This document shows, one piece after another, positions 55,550-64,000 of a stretch of 64,000 nucleotides of DNA (positions are counted from its first letter, which is position 1; each line of letters opens with the position of its first letter). The translations under genes were made by a program, and so were the position numbers. Below the pieces are notes generated by a model. That model did not search any database. It was given only the letters and a program-made list of their open reading frames with translations, and had not been told where the DNA came from. This stretch comes from Heloderma charlesbogerti. Lineage: Eukaryota > Chordata > Lepidosauria > Squamata > Helodermatidae. Location of the stretch: assembly GCA_026122225.1 (NCBI GenBank), contig JANEZZ010001909.1, positions 806,001-870,000 of the forward strand, in the 5' to 3' direction.

Positions 55550-57030
55550 CCCAAGTACCAGGCTGGGGGCGGGGGGGCTGATCTCCAAAACACAAAACCA
55601 CACTTTTGAACCCAAATAAAGATGGTGCCGCAGGGCAGCCCTTTGCTTTGCAGCAAGCCAGCCTCCCACTTTAAATAAATAATTTAAAAAATCTTAAGCA
55701 ATTACATAAAAATCAGGAGGGTCAGGGAGCCTGGCAGACACCAAGAGAGGTATCCGTAGGTGCCTTGGTGCCCACAAGCAGCATCTTGGGCTACTCTGAC
55801 ACACATCTCTCCAGCGCTTCCTCATCACCTGCTCCCTTATCCTTTTGACTGGAGAGGCTGGGGATTTGAACTAGGAACCTTCATCCAGAACAGGGGCTCT
55901 ACTACTGAGCTATGACCCATCCTCCTTGGCAGGTAGGGTACATACTGAAAAGGGAACACGCAGTGTCAATATCAGTTCAGTCGTATCTCTGCTCTACCAC
56001 CTGCTCTCCAGCAGCAAAAATAATAATTAAAAAAATCCTCCCCGGAAGGAGGATCAACAAAAAGTTGCGCCGATCGTTGGCACTGAACTGATCCAGCTAC
56101 CTGCTCCTGATCTTGCTTTGGAATTCTGATTTACTACCGCAGCTTTACCTATGTACATCAGTCTGCTCTCCCACGCTGTATTATCTGAACGAGATTGGTG
56201 CTATTCCAGTCTCATTTTTAAGTTTAAATCGAAAAGGAGCCTCCGGGCACCTTAAAGACAGATTTATCATGAAGGAAAACCAGCAGCGCGAAAAGGTGCG
56301 GCCTGCGAGATCTCCACACGGAGCTCAGAACGTATTTGAGAGACGCATGGTGACGTCTGCGACAGTGCTAATTGGCAAGAAAACAGTCCTCCCGGTTTAG
56401 CCGCATTATGTTTAGTGCCGTGGCGAACAGTCACGGGGGCTGATCCTGTTTATCTTTGAGCTTTGCACAGAAATAGTGCAGAGGGTTCCTTGCCACCTCA
56501 TGGCGCCATGGTTTTCTATTCCACCCCCGCATGCTGTGATTGGGCGGATGTGTTATACCCACTCTATTAGCCTTTGAGATGCCATGTGTCTCTGTGTGAG
56601 CCTGTGTGTGTGTGTCTGTCTCTGTCTCTGTGCCCCCCCCATCCCAAACAGGAAATGCTGGGGAATCAAACTTGGGACCTTTTGCATGCGCTTTACCACT
56701 GAGGTATAGGGACTTCCCCTAAATCAGAGGTGTTGGACCTCTGTCATCCCGAGAGCTGAATTCAGTTCTGGTGCATCTCTGGACACCTTTCTTGGTGCCC
56801 AACAAGGTGCCCTTCCCATTTTTTTAAAAATTAACATATTCTCTTGCCGACACCTGGAATTGCTGTGAAATTGGTTTCTGTTGGTGCTGAAAACTGTGTG
56901 TTCCAAGTACTTATTTAGTTCTCAGTCTTTGGGGCAGGTTATGTGTCTTTTGCCCTGCACCCCATAGCAGCCATTTTGTGGTGGTTTCACAAATTGCCAA
57001 AGGTGCCCATGGCCCCCAGAAGGTTACCTT
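55550..57030. other. Intron with scattered old repeats
   Basis: Antisense SINE-B pieces at 55830-55925 and 56650-56715. A TG/TC stretch near 56600. A fragment of the CAGAGGTG hAT-like MITE at about 56722-56800. No exon seen. Confidence 0.4.
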
Positions 57031-57332
57031 CTGGTATAATGCCTTGATTAGGCCAGCTCAATGATCACCCCAAAATGTGCAAGCTTTCGTGTTCTCTTCA
57101 TCAGCCGAGACGTTGCAGAAAGCATCTTAAGGGTCTGACTATGCAGACATCCTGATGACAGCATCCAGTCAGCTTTCTCGTCCCCCTTGCTTTTCCCACT
57201 ATCTTTGCCTGATGAATTGATGTGGAAGTCTTGAAAGCTTTCAGGTTTGGGGCAGGAGGGTGATATTTGAGTTGGCCTACTCAAGATATTAACACTAATA
57301 CATTTTTTGGGATTTTTCTTATGGCTGACACA
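57030..57332 (-). repeat. Possible Penelope-like repeat abutting an exon
   Basis: Text such as GCAAGCTTTCGTGTTCTC and TTCATCAGCCGAG resembles Penelope-like ends. The stretch up to GGCTGACACAGCTGCC may be its other end. Confidence 0.35.
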
Positions 57333-57333
57333 G

Positions 57334-57495
57334 CTGCCTTCGGATTTTGTCCGATAGACTTCTCCACTGCTATGATTCTTTCGGATAGCAACCAGCATGA
57401 ACTACCTCCCAAAGCACCCCCTAGTGATGGCCCCCCATCTCACCAAGAGAGCAGGGCAGCTGGGACATCTTTGTCGCCACCTCCTCCTCCTACTG
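57334..57495 (+). CDS. Exon of unrecognised gene (AFGFCPIDFSTAMI)
   Basis: Reads AAFGFCPIDFSTAMILSDS then a Pro/Ser-rich part ending SPPPPPT, with the donor GTAAGA at 57496. The exon may start after the acceptor ACAG at 57330-57333 (phase 1), or translation may start at the ATG at 57321 (MADTAAFG). Phase 1 at the donor. Confidence 0.55.
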
Positions 57496-60400
57496 GTAAG
57501 AGAACTGCAACCCTTGTGCATTTATTACTTATGTTGATTTCTAGGTTTTCTGTCAGCCAGCTGGGATGCTGTGAGCTAGAAATTCCACCTCTGAAATGAC
57601 CATTTTGGAAGTTTCTTCCTCGTCTGAATGAAAAAGGCACCAGGTGGAAGGTCCCATTTTTTGCCAGCATCTTGGATTTCACCTTGGGCCAGATGCTGCT
57701 GTGGGAAACACACCAACACATAGGGCAGGGGTGCTGAAGCTCTTTTAGGTTGAGAGCTGAATTCCATTTCAGAGAAGTTCTTGGGGTCCCCAAAGGATAT
57801 TGAGGGACCCTTTGCATGCACTTTACCACTCGTCTTCATTGCCTGAAACCCACTCTCTTTGGGTCCACCATTTTCTGAGCCTCTGGAGGCTTTCATAGAC
57901 TTCAAACCCTTGTTTGCTGCGGAACGTGTGTCTTCCTTGTTGTCGGCCAGAATGCTGGCAGGCTGGGTCTGATCCTGCCTCTTGGACTTTTCTCTCCAGA
58001 GCACTCTGGCTGATGACAAGGAAGACACAAGTTCCACAGCAAACAAGAGTTCAAAGCCGACGAAAGCATCACAGTACTTTTCATGGCACGTCCTTGGCAA
58101 TCCAAAGTTCCGGTTAGAAGAGAGTTTATGTGCAGAGCTTCCAGAGGCTCAGACGATGGTGGATCCAAACAGAGCGGGTTTCGGGCAATGAAGCAGGCTC
58201 TTAGGCCACAATCCTGCACGTGTTTAGACAGAAAACAGTCCTACAGCCCCCAGCATTCCCTAGCCAGCCATGCTGGGAGTTGTAGGACTTTTTTCTGTCT
58301 TAACACGCACAGGATTGTGCTCCTGTTTGCGGTTGTCCTCGGTGAGACTCTGTAGAATGGTGGACTTGTATCTGCATTGTCTTAAACAAGGGATAGGGTG
58401 GGAATATACTTCCATGTGGACAACAGCATAGAACCAGTGTAGTGTAGAGCAGGGGCGGAGAATGGTAAGTCGAGGTTTGAAATCCAGACCTCCCGGGGTC
58501 CCGGTCCAGCCCTCTGCCATTCCCCAGAAGTTCACGCCTCCTTTCCCCCGACCACCAATTGTTTGGTAGTTTCCTGGCTTTTGTGCAGTCTTTTCCCCAT
58601 TCCAAAAGGTTGAAATTTATTTATTTATTTGCGATATTTATATACTGTTAAATGTAATAAAACACCTAAGCAGTTCACATATAAATATTAAAACCACATT
58701 TAAAATACAAGATTAAAAACACAGGATTAAAAACAATTCCAATTCCAATTAAAAGCAATACAAAGAGCACTGAGATGGAGCAGCGTGATTAATTTAATTA
58801 CAGCCCCGGAGGGGAAAGGCTGGGTGAACAAGTGTGTTTTCAGGAGGCGTTTGAAAGGTGCCACATTTTCTGCCTCCTGAACTGCACAAGGGAGGGTTTT
58901 CCAAAGGATGGGCGCCGCTGTCGAGAAGGCCTGACATCGAGGTATTGCATGGCAGCGTTCTGTTAATTTTGGAATGACCAGCAAGGCCGCCTCTGATCTT
59001 TAAGGTTGCCTGGGTATGTAAAGCGTAGTCACTAGCAGTAAGTGCTTTAAACTCTAATATGTCAGTATTTTTAGTTTTGGGGGCTCCACCCCTTTTGCTT
59101 TGGCCCCACCCTTTTGGTGTTCAGTGGCCTGTGAGTGTGTCTCTGAAATGGAATTTGGCCCTCTGGCTGAAAGAAATTCTGTTGTCATTCAGGCCCCAGT
59201 TAAAGACATATTTATTTGCACAAGCTTTTAGAGTATAGGCAATACTATTTTCTGGTGTTGTGGTGATGGTTTTATTGTATTCTGTTGTGGATTTGTGATT
59301 TGGTGTTGTGATTTTAATGGTGCTTATGTGTTCAGGGCCCATCATCTTTTTCTGGATAAAGCTATTAGGAGTTGTGATACTGGTGTGATACTTCCCGGCT
59401 GGACTATCTTGGACTCGAGCTTCACAAAATCTCTCTCTCCCCATCTCTCCGGGCCCCTGCAGATCTGCATTGTGCGTCCGTGCCCATTCCTCGATTATCC
59501 CTTGAAGTCTGTAGGAGTGAATTGGACGAGCGATCAGAGGAACTAGACAGAGAGATCGAAGCACTTGTGATGTCCTGGGAGTGCTGGCCGTGGACGGATG
59601 ACAAAGACCTGACCCTGGAAGCTGACAGGATTAGTAAGTGCTGTGGAGGAGGACAGCGGGAGGAAGGGCAGCGTTTGTTCTTCAAGGTTAGGTCACCAGT
59701 GGCCTGATGCCGCCACCCCAGTGGTATCTGGGATCTTAGAAAACGGTCTTAAGCGTGAGTCAGAGCATCAGTTCTTCCAGTTTGGTATATTGTCTACACT
59801 GGGGGTGGGCAGTCCACAGCACATGTGACCCTCAGGGGTTCTCCTGTGCGGCCTGCGAGTGCCCTAGCCTCCCCAAATTCCCCAGCCTTCACCTGTCCCA
59901 GTCTCCTGTTTTTCCTTTTGGGTCATGGCTGCCAGTGCATGTCCAGGCCCGATTCAGAGTGCTGGTGCTAGCATTTAAAGCCCTAAATGGTTTGGGGCCA
60001 GACTACTTGAAGGATCATCTCCTTCCACATACACCTGTCTGGACCCTAAGGTCACCTTCAACGGTCCTTCTCCAGGAGCCTCTGCCAAAGGAAGCGAGGT
60101 GGGTGGCTACTAAGAAGAGGGCCTTTTGTGCTGTGGCATCCCAGCTGTGGAAAGAGCTTCCCAGAGAGGCTTGCCTGGCACCTATGTTGTGCTCCTTTCA
60201 GCACCAGGTGAAGACATTTTTATTCTCCCAGACATCTTTCTTATGTACGTATGTATGTATTTATTTCATTTCTATACTGCCTAATAGCTGAAGCTCTCTG
60301 GGCGGTTCACAAAAATTAAAACCAAAGAGCACACAATAAAACAATACAAAGTATATAAAACATTAAAACCATCTTAGTTTTTTCTGTTTGTTTTATATCT

Positions 60401-62380
60401 GTTATTGTATTTTACATTCTTGCACTGCTGCTAGCTTCTGTTTGGTTATTATTTTTACTTCTATATTTTGTACAGAAAGAGTACTTGGCCCGCGCATGTG
60501 CATGCTGGTAGCCTATTAAAAATGTGATTGCTCTAATAAAAACAGTTTAAAAAAACTAATCACGGGGCAATGTGTCTACTTTCCCATGAAATTTCCTGCT
60601 GTGAAATGGGGTGATATGGCTTAGGCGATTAGACCAGTTCATGGAAGTGGATGGCTTTAGTGACAAATAGGGTTAAATAGAACCTCCTTGTCTAGAGGCA
60701 GTCTGTCTCTGAATACCAGTTGCTGGGGGGCCATGGGCAGTGCCTTTTGAGCATTCCATAGGCATTGGGTTGGCCATTTGTGTGGATTGTCCTGTGGTTA
60801 CCTGAGGCTCACGGGGGAAGCTAATGTCATTAGGGTCAGATCTGAGCAAAGAGATCCAGACGATGTAGGACAGTCAGGTCAAGGCAGGCTGGCTAGAGTC
60901 AGGTCAGGGTAAGTGTATCAGGCACAGCAGGCGAGGTCAAGGCAGACACCCTCTTATGTAAAAGGGCAGCTGCAACAGGACCACGGAGAGCTCTCACCTA
61001 CATAGGAGGATGTTGTCTCGGTGGCAAGCTGAAGCCTGATGTAGGCAGCTGTGATCTGTAGTGTGGTTAGCTCCAGGCCCTCTGGAGAAGCTGGCAGGAG
61101 TGTTGAAGGGCCCTTGCTCAATTCTCTAATCTTAGACTTTGCCAAGGGTGGGAGGTGGAGGATCTGCTGGGGGTCCTTCTTCTGACTCAGAAGATGATGG
61201 CAAGGCTGTGTCTTCTGGCCGAGGGGCTCCTGGGACTGGCTGTCCCTCCCCCGGGAGAGGAGTCTGATCCTTGTCACCAGAGCTTTCTCTTGTACCCTGA
61301 AAAGGCCAAGGTTTGGGAGACATGACGTCAAGTTACCATTGGTCTGATTCAGTGGAGCTGTTTTTCCATTCTTGTATTTTTCCTTCTCTAGGAAAGTGGC
61401 AGCAGGGTCACCCCTTGGACCTCAACGACGAATACATCTGGGAGGACCCTGATTATGATGAGGCGCAGGTGGAACATCAAGCTTTGCAAGGTGAGCTGGC
61501 ATGAAGAGAGAGCAGGAGGAATTGAAGCTTTAAGCCAGGTGTGCTGAAACACATTCAGCCCCAGGGCCAAATTCTGTTTCGGAGGAGCTCTTGGGAGCTG
61601 CGTTCCAGTGGTGGGTGGGGCTGAAGGCAAAAAGGGGCGGAGTCAAGATACCAGCCTCTCTCTGCTGAAAGCTCTGACTGCCAGTAGCTAAGCCTTAGGG
61701 GACACATTTAATGGGGGACAAACTCTGCAAAAGCCGGGGAGCAGCGCAAGTATTGGGGCTCAAGGAAAGGGTATGGCCACTGGGGAACCCTGGAGGGCCA
61801 TACTGGGACCCTGAGAGTTCGGCTGAGTTACGACACCCCCCCCGAAAGGTTGTTGTGCTCTTCTCTTGCAGACTACCTGTCACAACTGGAAGAGCTGCCA
61901 GGTTCTGTGGGCCCCAAGCAAGCGGCCGGCCGACAGCGAGATGTAGCTGCATCAGCGGGCAGAAACGGTGTGGAGGGGGAGGAGGAGGAGGTGCTGCCGG
62001 AAAGACCCACCGCCCCTTTCAGAGCCTCAGCTGAGCTGCCTTGCGGGAGGCTCGTCCCGCTCAAGAAGCCGTACGTTCGCCTGCGAAGGCTCTGCGTTCC
62101 CCACGAGGAAGCGCCAGACCAGTCGGGAAGCACTTCAGGCAGCTGCTCCTCTGGCGAGGAAGAAGAGGCTGCCCTTCCTCTGAGGAGGGAGCCGAGTCAG
62201 AAGGCGCCCCGCCGAGCTGTCACAATGGACGGGCCGGACGAGAAGAGCCAGCGCACTGAGGCCAATGGGAGCAAACACGGGCACCAGTCCGTCCAGAAGC
62301 AGTTCACCAGCCGAAATGCGCTTGTGGGCTGTCGGCAACCTGTGGCAGGTGGGTGTGTCCCCCTACATTGTTCTCCGTAG
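57334..62380 (+). CDS. Unrecognised host gene, span of supported exons
   Basis: Four exons (57334-57495, 59463-59633, 61392-61490, 61872-62348) join in one frame through phase-1 GT-AG introns, giving about 300 residues, with a promoter candidate at 50880-51500. The product is soluble-looking, acidic and low in complexity: a Pro-rich start, a charged helix (SELDERSEELDREIEALVMS), an acidic Tyr/Trp block (DLNDEYIWEDPDYDEAQ) and a long Glu- and Ser-rich part with KKPYVRLRRL. No signal peptide or membrane segment. It may continue past the window, or stop at TAG 62378-62380. I do not recognise it. Confidence 0.6.
58203..58325. repeat. Palindromic MITE, best copy
   Basis: Left arm CCACAATCCTGCACGTGTTTAG with CAGAAAACAGTCCTACAGCC, right arm TTGTAGGACTTTTTTCTGTC and ACGCACAGGATTGTG. 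The whole 120 bases fold back on themselves. Confidence 0.8.
58447..59180 (-). mobile_element. hAT-like MITE split by an L2-like LINE
   Basis: MITE text at 58447-58617 (CAGGGGCGGAGAATGG, CCAATTGTTTGGTAGTTTCC) resumes at about 59040-59180 (CCACCCCTTTTGC, GAAATGGAATTTGGCCC). In between, 58617-59000 is an antisense L2-like LINE (minus-strand reading ILWKTLPCAVQEAENVAPFKRL). Confidence 0.7.
59463..59633 (+). CDS. Exon of unrecognised gene, charged helix
   Basis: 171 bases, phase 1 to 1. Acceptor CCCCTGCAG, donor GTAAGT. Encodes DLHCASVPIPRLSL, then SELDERSEELDREIEAL (likely coiled coil) and MSWECWPWTDDKDLTL. Confidence 0.65.
59925..60400 (+). repeat. L2-like LINE 3' end
   Basis: The sense reading has VLAFKALNGLGPDYLKDHL and LWKELPREA; the tail has TATGTATGTATTTATTT. 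Confidence 0.8.
60605..60790 (+). repeat. CR1-like LINE 3' end, diverged
   Basis: AATACCAGTTGCTGGGGGGCC and TTGGGTTGGCCATTTG. Confidence 0.55.
60790..61310. other. Unassigned, possibly old repeat
   Basis: The minus strand is open for 125 codons (60954-61331) and rich in Pro, Ser and Gln. It may be a retroelement relic; not called as a gene. Confidence 0.3.
61392..61490 (+). CDS. Exon of unrecognised gene, acidic block
   Basis: 99 bases, phase 1 to 1. Acceptor TTCTCTAG, donor GTGAGC. Encodes KWQQGHPLDLNDEYIWEDP and YDEAQVEHQALQ. Confidence 0.7.
61533..61852 (+). mobile_element. hAT-like MITE
   Basis: Body GTGGTGGGTGGGGCTGAAGG and AAGCCTTAGGGGACACATTT match the family at 14008 and 33240. It fits tightly between two exons. 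Confidence 0.6.
61872..62348 (+). CDS. Exon of unrecognised gene, Glu/Ser-rich
   Basis: 477 bases, phase 1 start. Acceptor CTCTTGCAG. Encodes DYLSQLEELPGS, an EEEEE run, PLKKPYVRLRRLCVPHEE, SGSCSSGEEEEAALP and QKQFTSRNALVGCRQPVA. The donor GTGGGT at 62349 is plausible; if unused, the frame stops at 62378-62380. GC content is high. Confidence 0.65.
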
Positions 62381-62429
62381 CTGGGTTTTTTCACCACTGT
62401 GGTGGTGAGAGGGTCGGGGCAGGAACACT

Positions 62430-62760
62430 CAGCTTTGATGCCCATTGGGTGGCCCTGGGCCAGTCGCTCGGCCTACCCCACAGGGCAGTTGTGAAGGTAA
62501 AATGGAGGTGGGGAACCGTAAGCGCCTCCCTGAGCGTCTTTTGAGGAAGGCGAGATAGAAATTTAACTAGAAACATAGGCAGCTGCCTTATACTGAGTCA
62601 GAGCCTTGATCCACCTAGCCCAGTATCGTCGACACTGACTGGCAGCAGCGGCTCTCCAGGGTTTCAGGCAGGAGTTTTTCCAGCCCTACCTGGAGAAGAT
62701 CGAACCTGGGACCTTCTACATGCAAAGCAGGGGCTCTGTGGCTGAGCTATGGTGCCTGCT
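62430..62760. repeat. SINE-A 3' half (+), then SINE-B (-)
   Basis: 62430-62570 has CCATTGGGTGGCCCTGGGCC; 62572-62760 has TACTGAGTCAGAGCC and GGTTTCAGGCAGGAG. Confidence 0.75.
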
Positions 62761-62762
62761 GT

Positions 62763-62960
62763 AAAAAGTCAAAACCAACACTTTGAATTCTGCTGAAAAC
62801 TGGATCACTGTCCACTGAAGTTGTTTAAGAACTGGCAGGTCGTTTCCACCCACCTGTTGCCTGCCAATGGTCTAGACCAAGGCTAGACAGCAGATCTCAA
62901 TCTTGCAAGATCTAATTGGTTTGGGGCTAGAACCTGAGATCCACCAGCTGGAGCCTGGTG
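62763..62960 (-). repeat. L2-like LINE piece, second copy of 21703-21890
   Basis: Shares TTTGAATTCTGCTGAAAACT and GCCAATGGTCTAGACCA with the first copy. Confidence 0.7.
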
Positions 62961-64000
62961 CAAACGACAGACGCGTAGACGGAAAGAAATGGCGGGGCTT
63001 GCTCCTGAGTGCATTGCAAGGGTTCAGAGTGCTTCACTGGTTTGTCAGAAATTAGTAGCATCTGACCTTCCACCTCCCGCCCCCAAATGAACTCAGCTTG
63101 GATCACCCAGGATTCCGCTTAGCTCAAGGAAAAGACTTTTCAGAGTCATCCTTATACTGAAGTGATTATTTTAGATTGGTGATGGGGAGCTGTTGTTTGG
63201 CTGAGGGTAGAGATCTGACAGCTCAGAAAAAAAATGGGAAAAAAATCTCTCTCCCTCTCTCTCTCTCAACCAAAAAATACTTTTAATACTCTGTTTTTCT
63301 ATCACATATATATATATACACACACACACACACAGAGATTTTAAAATGTGAAACGTTTTGATATAAAACAGACTGAAGCTGGTGTTTTATACTGAAATGT
63401 TTCACATTTTAAAATCTGTTTATGTATTTAGAAATGGTTAAATCTATAATTTTTAAATGTTTAAATCTATGCATTTATAAAATGGATGTGCTACTGGGGG
63501 TCTTTTTTGTTTGTTTAGGAGTGCTGTATCTTGTGCATTGCATCGCCTGCATATCGGTTGATTTGTTTTTAAAGTTTTCTCTCCCACACACTCCCCGTTT
63601 TTTCTTTTCTTTTCTGGCCTTCACATCTCTATTCAAGGGCTGCATTTGCCCATTGGTAATCTGTTGGATGCATGCTAGTGGTGGGTGGAGCTGAAGCCCC
63701 TGGTGGGTGGAGCCAGAGCCAAAAGTAGGCAGGGCCACCCATTTTCTCCCTCCCCACCCAGCAGGTGTCCATGACCAAGGAGCTGCAGGTAACAGCTCAA
63801 AGGGAGCTGCTAACCCAACAAAAGTGCAGAGGAGACCAGTGGTGTAGTGGTAAATTTTGAAGTGCAGGGGCTCATCAGGACAGCCCCCCAGCTGTGCCCC
63901 CAGGGAGAGTCCAGAAATGCAGGCAGCTGCATTGATCCATATCAGCAAACCAGTTCTAGCAGCTTGCATCTCCACCCATGCCTTTAATGGGTCTTAATGA
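62960..64000. other. Right end of window, mostly unassigned
   Basis: CT repeats near 63245, TA/CA repeats at 63306-63335, a palindrome at 63336-63417, and a fragment of the GTGGGTGGAGC hAT-like MITE near 63680. No exon seen. Confidence 0.45.
63336..63417. repeat. Palindrome with 19-bp perfect arms
   Basis: AGATTTTAAAATGTGAAAC at 63336-63354 and its exact complement at 63399-63417, with a second inner match ATAAAAC / GTTTTAT. Confidence 0.9.

Noticed and set aside
60954..61331. Minus-strand ORF of 125 codons
   Set aside because: Pro/Ser/Gln-rich and isolated inside an intron of the plus-strand gene; may be a retroelement relic but not supportable as a gene.

Overview
The window is vertebrate nuclear DNA, almost certainly from a squamate reptile (lizard or snake). 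The reasons are spliced vertebrate genes with GT-AG introns, a dense load of CR1 and L2-like LINEs, one full-length and one rearranged Bov-B LINE, squamate-style tRNA-derived SINEs and many hAT-like MITEs. No bacterial features, CRISPR arrays or operons are present.

Three host genes can be read. (1) CFAP126 (Flattop) lies on the minus strand at 2493-11876. Four of its exons are recognisable, one short conserved exon was not found, and the last exon encodes a long repetitive tail. An X-box-like RFX motif sits just upstream of its start codon. (2) MPZ (myelin protein zero, P0) lies on the plus strand at 17008-40901. All six coding exons are found; they total 747 bases and encode 248 residues, the same length as mammalian P0. 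Intron 1 is 12.7 kb and full of nested repeats. The last intron holds a complete Bov-B LINE. The frame stays open for 61 codons after the MPZ stop, matching the known stop-readthrough isoform L-MPZ. (3) An unrecognised gene lies on the plus strand at about 51.05-62.4 kb. It has a CpG-island promoter and at least four exons that all join in phase 1.

Layout: 1-1400 CR1 reverse transcriptase fragment; 1.5-12 kb CFAP126 with LINE and SINE insertions; 12-17 kb intergenic repeats; 17-41 kb MPZ; 41-43.5 kb probable MPZ 3' UTR; 43.5-51 kb repeats, including a 1.6-kb element with about 250-bp terminal inverted repeats that carries its own three-exon minus-strand gene; 51-62.4 kb the unrecognised gene; 62.4-64 kb repeats.

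The observations most worth a second look are the inverted-repeat element with a spliced gene (about 45.0-46.64 kb), the MPZ readthrough extension, a two-member MITE family with 8-bp target duplications (38972-39689 and 55153-55543), a 5S-rRNA/CR1 chimeric SINE (30518-30665), and the Bov-B insertion with an exact 13-bp target duplication. Repeat family names come from sequence character only; boundaries of old repeats are approximate.
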